NCBI RefSeq assembly: GCF_020360975.1
Contig: NW_025408699.1
Coordinates: 1-64,000, forward strand
Length of the DNA stretch: 64,000 bases
Origin: Hirsutella rhossiliensis
Taxonomy: Eukaryota > Ascomycota > Sordariomycetes > Hypocreales > Ophiocordycipitaceae
Reading direction: 5' to 3'
Position 1 is the first letter of the stretch; the number at the start of each line of letters is the position of its first letter. Both the position numbers and the translations under genes were made by a program. The notes below the pieces were generated by a model, which was not told the DNA's origin, searched no databases, and was given only the letters and a program-made list of their open reading frames with translations. This document shows, piece after piece, positions 1 through 10,836 of this stretch.

Positions 1-1640
1 AAACGAATGAACTCAAACACACCCTGTGCGATTAGGTTGTTAATCTCTGGGCATCGGACTGTTCAAAGGGGGCACCTGGTGTGGTGATGTGGCCTTCGCG
101 GCGCAATTGAACAGCGTGATCATAGTGATTAACTTCCTTCTTTGACAGGTTGGCTACGCCGGTCTTGGGCTTGTTCTTGAGCCTTTGGGGCGTCCTCGTC
201 GGCGTTGTTCAGGTAGGAGCACAGGGCAGGGGCATCATCTTGATCGGGTTAGTGCATTGGGTCGACTCGTCGGGGATTTGGCTGCGAGTCGTCGGGTTGT
301 GATGAGGGGGCCTGAGGATCACGGTGGTATTTCTTGACCGCTGTGATCCTGAAGTTGCGGGGGCCATTGACATGATTGATTGTTATTTCGTGGCCGTTAT
401 TGCCGATAACGATCCACGGGCCGGTCCAGCCGTCAGCCTCTCTCCACACGAGGACCTCGCTCTGCAGGGGAAGCTCTGCAGCGCGCTCTACATTTGGTCC
501 ATTCCTCGTGTTGAGGCATCTCTAACCTGACGGGCAGCGGCAGCACGTGCAGGGCTGCCATGGCTTTCCGAATAGCCTCTGCGCGCTTGATCATAGGGGA
601 GAGGGCGGTGAATCGTGGTTGATTCGTGGGTATGCGCCGAAGACGAGGAGGGTAGGGACAAGGCCATCCGGGCCGGCTGTGTCATTGACTGCCTTTACAG
701 CCATTTGGAGGAGGGCATCTGGGCTTCGACTCACCCAACTCTGCTTGGAGGATATCGTAGGCGCGGCGGAGGGGCCGTGTGCCTTTTCTACCTTCCAATC
801 GAGTTGTGGGCTTCGATAGGCACCTGCCTGCAAGTGATACCCATCAGCGATGCCTCTTTTGGAACTCCTCTGCTGCAAAGTTAGTGCATCGGCGCATAAA
901 GTCCGGGGCCTTGGTAGGTGTCTATCCACAGCATCCGTAGCGTTTCCCAGGTGTCTCGGGCGGTCATCGAGGGAGGAACCTGGCGCCTTGGAACGCTGTG
1001 GCTTCGTCGATCACGTGTAGCACAGGCTTTCCGCCTATTTGGACTACATCCGCGGTTATCTCGAAATTGAACTCGCGGTCGTCTCTAAGGGTAAACCTGA
1101 AGCGTTGGGGGGAGGTGCCGTTGATTTGACAGTGGTGGCACATCCTCGTGATCTCACGGATTGACTGCTCATCAATATCATCATGCCCGGCACATCTAAG
1201 CAGTCGGTGGAGTCTAGCTGTGGCCGGGTGACCGAATCGTCGGTGAAGTCGTCGCAATTCGCGTTCGGTCAGGAATACTCGCAGTCTCTTCTTCACCTAC
1301 ATGGAACCATGCGTGGCCCCATTTACGTACTGCGGGAACGCGAATGTCATCGCGGACGACTTCGTTGGTCTGATTGTTGAAAAACAAGCCTAGCCGGTCC
1401 ATATCGGCTAGGGAGAGGAGGAACGGTTCTTAGTGGGAAGAACGTGGAAATCAACGGGCCCGAATGCCGTGCGAATCGCGGTCGCACCGACAGACACAAT
1501 CCGGGGTCCATCTCCAAAGGAGATGCCTGCCTGGCCTGCGCGGGTGGTATCGAGGGTAGCGCAGTGGTCTTCGCGCTGCCAGGCATGGAATTGGTCTAGG
1601 CCAGCGGTTGAAACGTCGGAAGCACCTGTGTCGAGCATGA
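1..1640 (-). pseudogene. copia pol relic: protease, pre-integrase, integrase part
   Basis: Aspartic protease is recognised from the DTGAS motif near 1630. The pre-integrase zinc-binding domain (about 1100-1290) reads HRRFGHP with a downstream CHHC, giving the HHCC pattern of retroviral-type integrases. About 620-720 encodes a stretch with LQMAVKAVNDTAGPDGLVP, a block I associate with fungal copia polyproteins just after the integrase core. About 250-450 encodes WREADGWTGPW, the usual post-integrase segment. The D,D,E core between roughly 720 and 960 is not readable in one frame. Several frame changes break the protein. The RT domain is outside the window. Confidence 0.8.
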
Positions 1641-3402
1641 TGCCCTGATAACGCGTTGTGTAACGGTCATCGACAAGGAATTGTTGTGCCGGGCCTTTTG
1701 AGGAGCGCTATAGGCATCTTCCTTAGTCAGACGGTGTAAAACAGCGTAATCTGCGAGGAATGATTGCGTGAAGAACAGCGAGCCAATCGCTGGGTCTTCA
1801 TCGTCAATTTCATTGGCAGTATCATAGTCAGGACAGGGTCTCGTCAAGTTCATGACCTTCGAATTCGGCGAGGAACATGGCGAAGTCCGGGTCGTGTCGG
1901 AGGCATTGTGGGCATTAAGGAAATACATCCGTGATTGTTTCCGTTCTTCTATGGTATGCTTGGTAGACCAACAGCCAGCTTTGCCGCAGATGAAGCACGC
2001 CTTCTTTCTCTGCGGCTGTCGTTTGGGTTCGCGCTGTTATTGTTGCGGAAGGGGGTCTATTCTGTTGATACTTGCGGTCGGTATACCATTGGGTGCTACC
2101 GTTGTCCGTGATCGCAAGTTCAATAGAGGCGCGGAGGTCGGCAAAGAGTTGTTCGCAATGGGCGGCCGGTACAAGGCTTGCTTGAGCTCAGGCGTTCCAC
2201 GGCAAGCGCGGATGACTGCGTTGCGGAGGTTGCTTTCGCCAGCTATTTCCGGCCCAATCGCTCGTTGACACAATTGGAGCTTGTCAAGCATTATATCAAG
2301 CACAGCGTGGAGGTCCTTGTCACTGTGGTTACATGACACTGTTGAAGGTGATAGTTGACCAGTCCGTATGGTAATGCTCCAGATTCACGTTGGTATCGAA
2401 ATGTTGCTTAAGTTGTCGGTAAGCGGCGGCGAACGTGAGGTCTGGGTCAAGATAAAGGTCGTAGGTCTTTGCTCGACCTGTAAGGGCGGGGAGAAAGGCG
2501 TGTAGCTGACTCTCGGGGACTTCAACCGAACGGCAGGTGGTTAGAAGTTCCTGATCTTATCGTCAAGGAGATCGTAAGGTTGACCTGAGTAGGCATCTTC
2601 CTTATTCCAAATCTTGACGAAGAGGGCGAGAGTCTGGGCATTGGTCGGGGTGTTCGGCACGTCTCGTGGTGGCAATGTGCGGTATGGGGTGTATTGTGGC
2701 GGATCTGACTTGGCTCTTGGGGGAATCGCCACTGAATTGGGGTAGGTAATAGGGAGCTGGTGTTACCTGGGAGCTATCCTTGTGCGGTGAGGAAGGTGTA
2801 GCTCGTCGGAGCGTTTGTAAAAGCGGTTGGGGTGACGGATTGAGTGGCCTGCTGGACAGGTTGTACAGGCGGTTGCATAGGTGGTGAGGGCAAGGGATCG
2901 CTGCGGGCACGGGTTGTGCTCCTTCGTCGATGGAGGTGACCGGGGTATCCTGGGTTTCCCAATATTCTTCGGTGACGAGGGAAGCGAGAAGATAGTCATG
3001 TCGGCATCTTCTCAAGGGGCCAGTGATCACTTCCTTCGTACGAAGATAGTTGACGAATGCAGCTCGAATCGTTGGCTCAATCCTTCCGAAGAGTGCACTA
3101 TTCCATCCTTCGAAGTGCTCTTGGAACATAATAAGAGTGTCGATTCTTCCTACATTGGCTCTCTCATAGTCGGTCCACGCACGGGCGAGTTGTGATCAGG
3201 TGGCGTGGCGTTGGCTCTTCCTCTGGGTTCACAGGGTATGCCAGAGGGATAGGTCAATGTCTGACAGGTCGATCGGTATGCCAGTATATTTGTCCAGCCA
3301 TCCTTGCACTCTCTCCTGGCTTGGGGATCGCGAGCAATATAGATAGTAGGGACGGGGTATTACTACTGCCTCCCGGGCACTGCTGCTAGGTCCTGCAGAC
3401 AT
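1641..3402 (-). pseudogene. copia gag relic with CCHC-like zinc knuckle
   Basis: The likely start is an ATG at 3402 (minus strand), giving MSAGPSSSAREAVV. It is followed by a WLDKYTGIPIDLSD segment (about 3230-3310), a Gag N-terminal feature in fungal copia elements. The zinc knuckle lies at about 1950-1995 and reads CFICGKAGCWSTKHT, the variant with a GCW spacing seen in fungal copia Gag. Downstream (1600-1930) comes an acidic linker leading to the protease. At least four frame changes separate these blocks, so no intact Gag is predicted. Confidence 0.75.
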
Positions 3403-3856
3403 AGTGTCGGAGGTGAATGGTAGTAATCAATTGTACTGATTAAAGCACAATCGCGAGGGAGTCGGAATGCGTTGCTGACGCAGCTGCTATGTCTTTCCTT
3501 TCCTTCGAACGGTCGGTGAGTTGCTCGGCGGAACGGCAGTTAGGAATAGCAATAGGTTAGCCGTAGGTTCTGCTTCTTTCTTCCGAACGGCACAGTGAGT
3601 TGAAGGCGGATCGGAATAAGGAGTGTCTCCTGCTCTTAGCACAAACTTGTCGTCTTCGAACGGTCGGTGAGTTGCTCGGCGGAACGAATCACGGAGTTTG
3701 TCTCTTCTACCCGTAGAGGAAAGTATCACTTTCTCCGAACGGCACGGTGAATTGCAGGCGGATCAGATCGGTGACTCTTCGTCTACCTTGCTGCTCTGTG
3801 GCTCCTTCGGGACCTGGAACCACTGATCAGTGATGGTAGGCACCTATGTGCCTACA
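3403..3856 (-). repeat. candidate 5' LTR of the copia element
   Basis: Upstream of the gag start there is no coding sequence. Read on the minus strand, the outer edge at 3856 begins TGTAGGCACATAGGTGCCTA, a TG-initiated near-palindrome that fits an LTR terminus. The inner edge with the primer-binding site could not be fixed, so the end at 3403 is only the gag start. The stretch contains an internal tandem duplication. The other LTR lies outside the window and cannot be compared. Confidence 0.45.
3502..3766. repeat. ~151-bp tandem duplication inside the LTR-like region
   Basis: Two related 34-bp modules alternate. Module a (CTTCGAACGGTCGGTGAGTT...) is at 3502-3535 and 3653-3686. Module b (TTCCGAACGGCAC...) is at 3581-3614 and 3732-3766. 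The a-to-a and b-to-b distances are both about 151 bp, so a unit containing one a and one b was duplicated. Modules a and b also resemble each other, suggesting an older duplication. Confidence 0.8.
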
Positions 3857-4123
3857 GATACGCATGCGCACAAGCTGTAGGCTGAGTCACAGTCACGACA
3901 GGTAGGGTAACCGGTGATGACTTCAATTGTAACTAACTAGGAAGAGGAAGCTATTCACAAGAAACGGAATGTGCACCTGGTATGGGGCATGCAGCCGGGG
4001 CTGCGTGCCCTGATCGCGGGTAGGTGTCACGTGAGTCGTGCATGAACCGTGATGGTATCCCGATTGCACGGGTTACTCAGCAGGTTAGTATTCCAACAAC
4101 CGTCAAAGAAACAAGTTTTGTGA
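3857..4123. other. no gene seen
   Basis: Between the copia LTR edge and the Helitron-type hairpin I see no ORF with family resemblance. It may be the body of the short non-autonomous element whose 3' end is at 4160, but I could not identify its 5' TC end. Confidence 0.4.
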
Positions 4124-4160
4124 CCCCTCTCCGTAGGAGAGGGGGCCTGGACCCCGCTAG
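4124..4160 (+). mobile_element. canonical (Helitron1-type) Helitron 3' terminus
   Basis: A perfect 9-bp stem with a 3-nt loop (4124-4132 / 4136-4144, CCCCTCTCC gta GGAGAGGGG) is followed by 12 nt and then CTAG at 4157-4160, with T at 4161. A hairpin about 11 nt before CTRR, followed by a host T, is the diagnostic 3' end of canonical Helitrons. It interrupts the end of the helicase gene of copy A, so this element probably inserted into A. The 5' end of this insertion was not found. The A/B/C elements have a different terminal structure, so this is a separate family. Confidence 0.65.
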
Positions 4161-7100
4161 TCAACCCCGAGTACACCTGGACAGTTGAACATAGAGGCTC
4201 GTGAAATCGCATTTGGAGGGTTCGCCATTGGTCAGACGATTTCCACGCAGCTCCAAGAGTACTTCTACAAATGTTTTACCCTGAGATTTATAGTCAGTGA
4301 GGACGAACGCTGGCGCAACGGGTAATCCACGTCGTGCATCTTGCCGACAAGAATTTGAAGTGAGAGCTAGTCGAATCGAGCGTATGCGACATGGGTCTGA
4401 TGAGCACTGTCCCGACCGGGAGGGATGGTATCGCCAAGGCTTTCGTCCTCGGACTGCAGAAGAATGCCGAGCGGTGGCCCGAAGTGGATGGTCACGTCAT
4501 CTGCCAAGCAGTATCCCGGGTGATTGGGATCGATTATCACGTCCACGGCGGTAAAGTCGGCCCCATTCACAACCTTCAGGCCAGTGTAGATGTTCTTGTT
4601 CACAACCACGGGCATGCCCTGGGCGTAGAAGAAGACGCCGGGGACTTTGCAGGCAGAGTCGTCGCCTTGTCCGATGGTTCGCACTACGATGTCTGGAGAA
4701 AGCGCGCCGCTACGCCAGGTGTGAGTCGAGACAAAGATACGGATATGCCGCTGGTTGAAGCGCGCCCAGCCCACAACAGCTTCCATGTTGAGGGCCCACC
4801 GCGGTTCAGCGGCGTTATAGCGCGCAAACCATCGTGGAAGGTGATTTGCGAGCGTCCTACAATGTTGGCATTGAGCAAGCTCAGATCTTCATGGGTCTGG
4901 CGCCCGTTACGAACTCGATCCAGGAGTGCACGGAGTTGGGGATCGTTGCGTGCGCGGACTTGGTCTTCGAGGAGCACCACGGTTTTGAACAGATGCCACA
5001 ATCTGCAGCCGCTGTGGTGAGAGATGGTGGCTTGTCGCAGGGGGGTCTGTGTTCGGTCCGGCGGTCTGTTGATCAGGAGGCTTGTTTCCGCACGGGGCGA
5101 ACTGGTAGAAGTCTCCCATCAGTAGAACGACGGGCATGCCGCCAAACGGTTCGTCCGGACAGTCACGGAGTGCCTGCAGGTGACGACTGACGTTGTGCAG
5201 AGTGGCTCCTCCCAGCATACTGACCTCGTCAATCACGAGTACCAGCTTCAGTTTCCATATCCATTTCTTCGCCTCCGAGAAGGGGGGAGGCGGTTTGTTT
5301 GGATCGCGATGGGAATCTAACCCACAGGCCGAGTGGATCGTCGTGCCGCCAATCTGGGCCGCCGAACTGCCTGATGTGCCGGTTATCTGCAGAAGATGTG
5401 GCTGGTCTCGCCGCGAACACGCCCTTCAGGGCATCGATAATCCTTGACTTTCCTGTGCCTCCCGGCCCGCCGGTATATTGAAGATGCTGACCAGCTGAGT
5501 CCGGATCGGCAGTATACTTGTCCAGAAATACGCAAACGAGTTGAAGGGCCATGGTCTGTAGATAGTTCAGTGTAAAGCTAGCGGCGGTGGTGCGTCCCAT
5601 CTCCACGAAGCTAGTGACCGGACTGACGTCGACAAGCATCCGAGGGCCTTGTTCATCGAGGTCACTACCCGGGAGCGCAGCGGCGGACTCCATATCGCCG
5701 TAACGAGCTAGGGTATCGTCAATGTCGGTGCCATTCGCGGACAGTACGGTGCGCTGAGAACCAGCCTCGATATCATCCAGCATCCGAAGATGCAATAGTC
5801 GTTGGGCTTTGGCCGCTGCTTGACATCGTCTCGAGAGATTGAAATTGGCACAAGGCGTCACCTTGATCATGGGGTATATTCCGGTACAAATCCTCCTGAC
5901 GTAGCACAAAAGGCTGTTCTTCTTCAGCCGGGTTCTCTTCGCACAGGTCGCGTATTAAACCTCAAGGACGGGGAGTCTTTCGTGGCGTCTGTATCTTGCA
6001 CGGCATTTCGCAAAATCTGAGTAGAGCTCTGTAGGCCTGACGATGGGCCATCGCTGGAGGCTCTTCGTAGCGGCCATCGTCAAGTGGGTACTGACGTCAA
6101 TTGTGTCGTCACCTCCGATCGAGTGGCCCAGAGCTTCGCGTCTTTACGCGCGTCCTCGGCAGACTTTCTCAAAAGACAAATGTTGGAGACGTAGAAACGG
6201 AGGCGGGGACAAAGCCGCGCTCGATGCGTCGTCCATATGTCGGTTATATCGCCTTGGCTCTCAGAAATGAAGTTTTCCAAGGGACGAATAACGCCAAATG
6301 TAGGACAGAATTTCTGCACAGGCCGTCAGACGGAGCCAAAACGGTGCCGGGGGGTTAGAGAGTACCGCTTAATATACACTGGGTGATCGTCGTCATGGTC
6401 GTCGCTGATGTATCCTTGGAAGATCGGGACGGCGTACTGGTCGGGCCGTCGAAGCTTTTGCATCCAGCCGTCACAGTCGGAATCCTGCCCATCGAGAAAA
6501 TGTGAGATTCATCTTCACTCCGACCCTTTCGACGCACCAAATGAATCATCGACATGTAGTCATACAGGCATAAGTCCCGTAGAACATGGCCCCGGTAGGC
6601 GTACGCATCTAAGCATAGAAGCGTTCGCCCTCCTTGCCTCAGAGGGATGGTCTCCGGGGGCTGTTCAGCGTCCGTCAGCTCGCCGGCCTGGTGGCGGAGA
6701 TGTGCCCATAGCCGAAAGATTGTCCAGTAGAGGGCCGTCAAGTTCAGGAACGACCAATGCGGCACGTTGGTAAAGTCGGTGTCATATCCAAGGAGGTGGT
6801 AACAGACCTCGACGGCCGAGAGTTGTCGCTCGGAGAAGATCCGATTTGCCGTTCTCATCAGGAACTGACGGCTCTTGTTTAAAACTGCCTGCTGCCTGTC
6901 GTCGGGCAGGGTGGGACCTGGCGCGCGACACCTCGCACCACCGGCTTCGCGGAGTTGGCGGGCAACCTCGGTGGCGAGGCAATGTGCTTCCACATCGGCG
7001 TATCCAGTTTGGTGGCGTAGTTCGTGATGTAGTACACCATGGCCAGGCCCTTGGTTTTGGTCAAGATCATCGAGACGTCGTGATTATGACGAAGGCCGAC

Positions 7101-9938
7101 CGCCAACGACTTGTTGTACCGGTTGACGAGTGGATGGTTGCGCCGGATCTGAAGCAAGCCATCCTCTGTGAAGCCTGTCTCCTCGAAGATCTTCCACGGT
7201 GCCTTGAAGCGGCAGGCTGTCCGTCTCTGTTGATCTGCCCCTGTTCGATGACCCTTTAGAGAATACTTAAGGCAGGTGTATGTGGGAGTGCACTTGGCAA
7301 CAGTACGCGATGAAATTGGATTCGTCTTCAAAGGCCGAAGTGAGAGCCAAGGTGCTCCTCATGACCTCCTCCACGGGTTCGATGGGCTTCCTCTATTGTC
7401 GCACGGCTTTTCCGGCATCTTCATCTAGGCACTCATGAAAGACGGAGTCTATGTATCGGATCACCTGGGCACGATACGATTCTTCCGCGGGATTGGCCAT
7501 GTCGCCCATCAGGTTCGGTAACCGCATGTTGCCGTCCAGCCAGAGGAGTCCATGCAAGTGGAGGCTGCCTCGCTCGTTCGTTTCCACCGTGGCGTAGTAG
7601 TGGCTGATCTTCCCGAAGATCGATTCTGGCCTGTGTTCACGTATTTGTCAAAGAATAGAGATATTTCTCGGTGGAAGAAGATGGCCGAGCTGACCGGATC
7701 CATGGTGCTGAGGGCGATTCTGTCGTACCTTTCACGGAGATCGGCCAAAAGCTCCTTTGCAGACTCATAATCATGGAGCCTATGAATGGCAAGCTTCATC
7801 TTTACCGGATTATTTATGTCGTTGGGACTGATGGTAATCCAGATTGCAGGCATACCGGCCCAAATGTCCAGAGCTTGGATCTTCCTCCGCATAAGCAGAC
7901 GGGATTCGTTGGAGAGCGGCTGTGCATGACCAAAATCGACAGCTCGCGGAGCAAGAGCGATATGTCGGGGTCCGACGTAGTCCTTGTCTCCCGCATCTCC
8001 GCCTCGGCCCTCTTCAGTCGGTCCTCGGTCAAGTTCGCATAGGCCTGCTCAAACCTGTTGAAGGAATCTTTAGCGACACGAACCATGCTGATGCGGCGGT
8101 TGGAGGAGCGGAGGAGGGTGTTGAATACTAAGAAACAAAAGACAGGATGGGTGGCGAACCGGCCTCCATGCCGTTGCAATACGTATTTGGCCCAGTAATT
8201 AAGCGAGTGATTCGGACGACGGTCGGCAGGGCCGCCTTGTCGTCTGTGACTCGAGTCGCACTTCGATTTCGGGCCGCCCTTCCCACGGGAAAAGCTTCGA
8301 AATGTTCGAGGAAGAAATCTTCGTGCAGGTTGTCTGCAAAATCCGCACCACGCTCTACTCGGACAAACGGCTGGTCTCCCGTAGTTTGGACCTGCATAAC
8401 GCACAGCACAGAGTTGCCATGTCGATCCGGATTGGCGTTGACGATGTCGGCCAGAAACGACAGTTTATCGGACTCGGCGAAGGCAGCCGGACCATCGAGA
8501 GAAACATGCCGGATGTAGACGTCTCACAGACAGTGTCCACTTCCTGGCCGATGGCAGCCGAGTCGGGGACAAGAGTCACCGGCTCACCAGGAGGGTTGAG
8601 TCTGCTCGGTCGACAGAGTACAGTTCAAATCGCAAGATTCGGCGATGAAAGTAGGATCGATCGAGTTCACCAGTTCATCGATGCTTCTAAAGCTGTTTTC
8701 CTGCAAGCCTCGATCGGTGTCCGGGACTATGTGGTCCGTTTGTGTCTTCTCAACAGTCGACGGTTCCTCTCTCTGCATGCGGTCCATGATGACGGTCGGA
8801 ACAGTGGAGCCGTCGGCATACCGCCAGCCATCCATCTCTGCTTGGTTGATTGCGATACCCTCATAAAGCGGGTTGTTCCTTTGTAGCCATGCCAAGGCAG
8901 CTGCCACTCGAGATTTGCGCACCTGAAGCAGGTTTCTGACGTCTGCGGAGCCAGGCTTAGCCGAACCGCTCCAAGAGACGTGAATGTTCTCGATGGCCTG
9001 CAGCAAGGGATGAGGAAGAACCGTGGCCACGAGATCGTCCACTTTGTTCGGAAAGACGACAATATGTCCTTTCACGTGCTTGCGGTAACTGATTCCCGAA
9101 CGGGTCTTGTTGTCGACGGTGAACTTAGTGATATAGCCAAAAGGTGCATGCAGGGCAATGAGTCTCTCTTCGACGGGAGAGAGGTCATCAAGCTCTTCGG
9201 GGTACCGGTGCTCACAACCGATGGCCATGTTGTTGACCGAGCAGGCCTTAGGCAGCCGCCCACTGTCGAAGCTGGCGCGACACTCGCGGCACACGTCAAC
9301 TCCGGCGCCCTCGTGCGACGGAAGGCACGCATCACACTCCTGGAGAGCCATGGCCGTCTGTAGCAGCAAGGGTGACAGACGACCCCTCCACTGCATGGTG
9401 GTGAGTTCGCAAGGCGATGTCTTCCTGTAGCAGAAGACGCAGTGGGAGACCGGCAACGTCCTCTCATCCGTAAACGCTTGGTAGAAAGACTTGGAGGCCT
9501 CAACCTGAAGGGCAAGTGGAACTTCGTGGCACCAGGATCGCGTTGATGACGCAAGCTCCTTGACGCGGAAACAGGCGTCATAGTGATGTAGAGTGGACTC
9601 GACAGAGTCCCGCTGGAGTTGAACGGTTTCGCATCGGCCGGGGCCTTTTGGGGGCGCCTTGGCTGCGTGGGCGGTGGAGTGAAGTGCTTGCTCTTCTAGG
9701 TCGTTTTGGTGATGGAGTGGCTGGCGGCTGCGTGTGTGCGGCATATTGGTATTGAGCTTCACGGCGGCGGGTTTGGTCTTCGGCGCGCCGGCGATCCATA
9801 TCGTGCAAGACACGGAGGATCTCGTCATGGGGAACTCTGACAGTCTGTGACCGGCGCTGATAGGACCGGCGCGATTCAAGATCCCTTAAGGTGCGGCGAA
9901 CCTCTTCGGGTGAGACCGTGGCTGGGTTCTCGCGGCAT
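4161..9938 (-). pseudogene. RepHel (Rep/PIF1 helicase) of Helitron copy A, broken
   Basis: The start ATG (MPRE...) is at 9938, followed at once by a 2-nt deletion relative to copy E. Blocks in order: CxxC cysteine pairs near 9230-9440; a DUF6570-like block about 8980-9290; HUH Rep motif LHLHGLLW with the two His codons at 7552-7560; the tyrosine region YYITNYATK near 7020; Walker A GGPGGTGKS near 5450; Walker B VIDEVSMLG near 5225; motif GDFYQFAP near 5110. Rep would nick and join single strands and the PIF1-like helicase would unwind during rolling-circle transposition. Several frameshifts break it, and the C-terminal SF1 motifs end at 4161. Confidence 0.85.
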
Positions 9939-10529
9939 GGTGCAAGGATGGTTCCGAACGAGTGCATGGAAGAAGGAAAGAAACAGTCTATTACTGGCAC
10001 CTGGGAGCAAGACGGCGACCACGACATGTGATCGAGAAACTCAGCAAAGGTTTCGAATGCTCATGGACGGGGTAGTCTGCCGAAGCTCAGAGGTGCTTGC
10101 GTGAAGGATAGATGGGCAGACGGAGACGTCGGTTCATGGCTCCGCTATCGCAGGGGATGGCGGCGGTTACGAAGTGAGGGGCTTAGGGTTAGAAGCATCC
10201 CGCAAAACGGGAGGGCCAATCATGTGTTGTACGGTTCTTGGCGGAGTGGATGGCGTCCTTGCCCATACGACAAGGGCCCCATGACGTCGATTTCTGGGTA
10301 GACCGTCTCCCAGCACAGGATCCGTATCCAAATGGACAATCGGGGGCCGGGCTGGACCATGGTCGAAGTAGGGCTCCGGCCCGGGTAGCGGGGCCGGGCA
10401 GCGGGGCCGGAGCCGGAGCGGTCAACGCGGGCGGTGGAGGCGAGAACGGAAAGAGGGAGAGTTGTTGTGTGGCTCGGGAAAGGCATGAAGCCGAGTGGAA
10501 GGTGGCGGTGAAGGCTGGCGCAGCTCGCA
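9939..10529. promoter_or_regulatory. GC-rich 5' leader of copy A
   Basis: This non-coding stretch lies between the element's 5' terminal repeats and the RepHel start. It contains a very GC-rich block (about 10370-10450, runs of GGGGCCGG and GGGCCGGAGCC). It probably holds the promoter, but I see no clear TATA box. The match in copy E is 33546-34145. Confidence 0.4.
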
Positions 10530-10680
10530 CGGGGCGCCAAGTGGCCCGAGCTACGGAGGGGCGGAAGAAGGATCCTTTCGTCTCTTCGTTCCTCAAGGCA
10601 CAAGGCACGGGGCGCTAAGTGGCCCAAGCTGACGGAGGTGGCGGAAGAAGGATCCTTTCGTCTCTTCGTTCCTCAAGGCA
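10530..10680. repeat. 78-bp tandem duplication at the 5' end of copy A
   Basis: The unit beginning GGGGCGCYAAGTGGCCC and ending in the element's 5' terminal motif (GTTCCTCAAGGCA on the plus strand) occurs twice, with starts at 10530 and 10608. The same doublet is present at the 5' end of copy E (33388 to about 33545). The duplication therefore predates the inverted duplication and adds a second copy of the terminal motif. Confidence 0.8.
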
Positions 10681-10691
10681 CCTCAGCAGGA
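10680..10691. other. 12-nt spacer between copies B and A
   Basis: On the minus strand the 3' end of B (GGTCTCCTG) is followed by TCCTGCTGAGGT and then the 5' end of A (GCCTTGAGG). The identical spacer joins D and E at 33376-33387. That proves the two tandems descend from one tandem by duplication rather than by two independent insertions. Confidence 0.85.
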
Positions 10692-10836
10692 CAGGAGACC
10701 GGCCCCTTCCAGGGTCCGCCAATGCCTTGAGGAACGGACTAAAGCATTAGTTGGCCGGCGGCAAGTATCAACGCGCCCGGCAGTGCTAAAGGACCCCCGT
10801 TCCCGAACTTGGTCAGTATGCCTATCTTTCGCAACC

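Larger units (their letters stand above)
1..3856 (-). mobile_element. Ty1/copia retrotransposon, 5' half, decayed
   Basis: A copia-type LTR retrotransposon read from right to left. The order seen is LTR-like sequence, gag with a zinc knuckle, protease, HHCC integrase zinc-binding region and the conserved segment downstream of the integrase core. This gag-PR-INT order is that of Ty1/copia. Reverse transcriptase and RNase H would lie beyond position 1 and are not in the window. The reading frame changes several times, so the copy is dead or poorly sequenced. It lies just left of a canonical Helitron 3' end, which lies left of Helitron copy A. Confidence 0.85.
4161..10679 (-). mobile_element. 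Helitron2-like element copy A, 3' truncated
   Basis: The 5' end is at 10679 (minus strand GCCTTGAGGAACG, preceded by T), and the body runs left to 4161. There the last helicase motif is cut off by the canonical Helitron end. The 3' subterminal repeat and hairpin found in B-E are missing. Its 5' end is separated by a 12-nt spacer from the 3' end of copy B, forming a head-to-tail tandem. It pairs with copy E as the outer part of the inverted duplication, but its distal part carries variants matching copy C. Confidence 0.8.

Noticed and set aside
4391..5020. Plus-strand 209-codon frame and similar long plus-strand frames through A, B and C (mirror frames in D and E)
   Set aside because: They are the antisense shadow of the helicase gene. 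The minus strand carries all recognised motifs and the mirrored copies repeat the same shadow.
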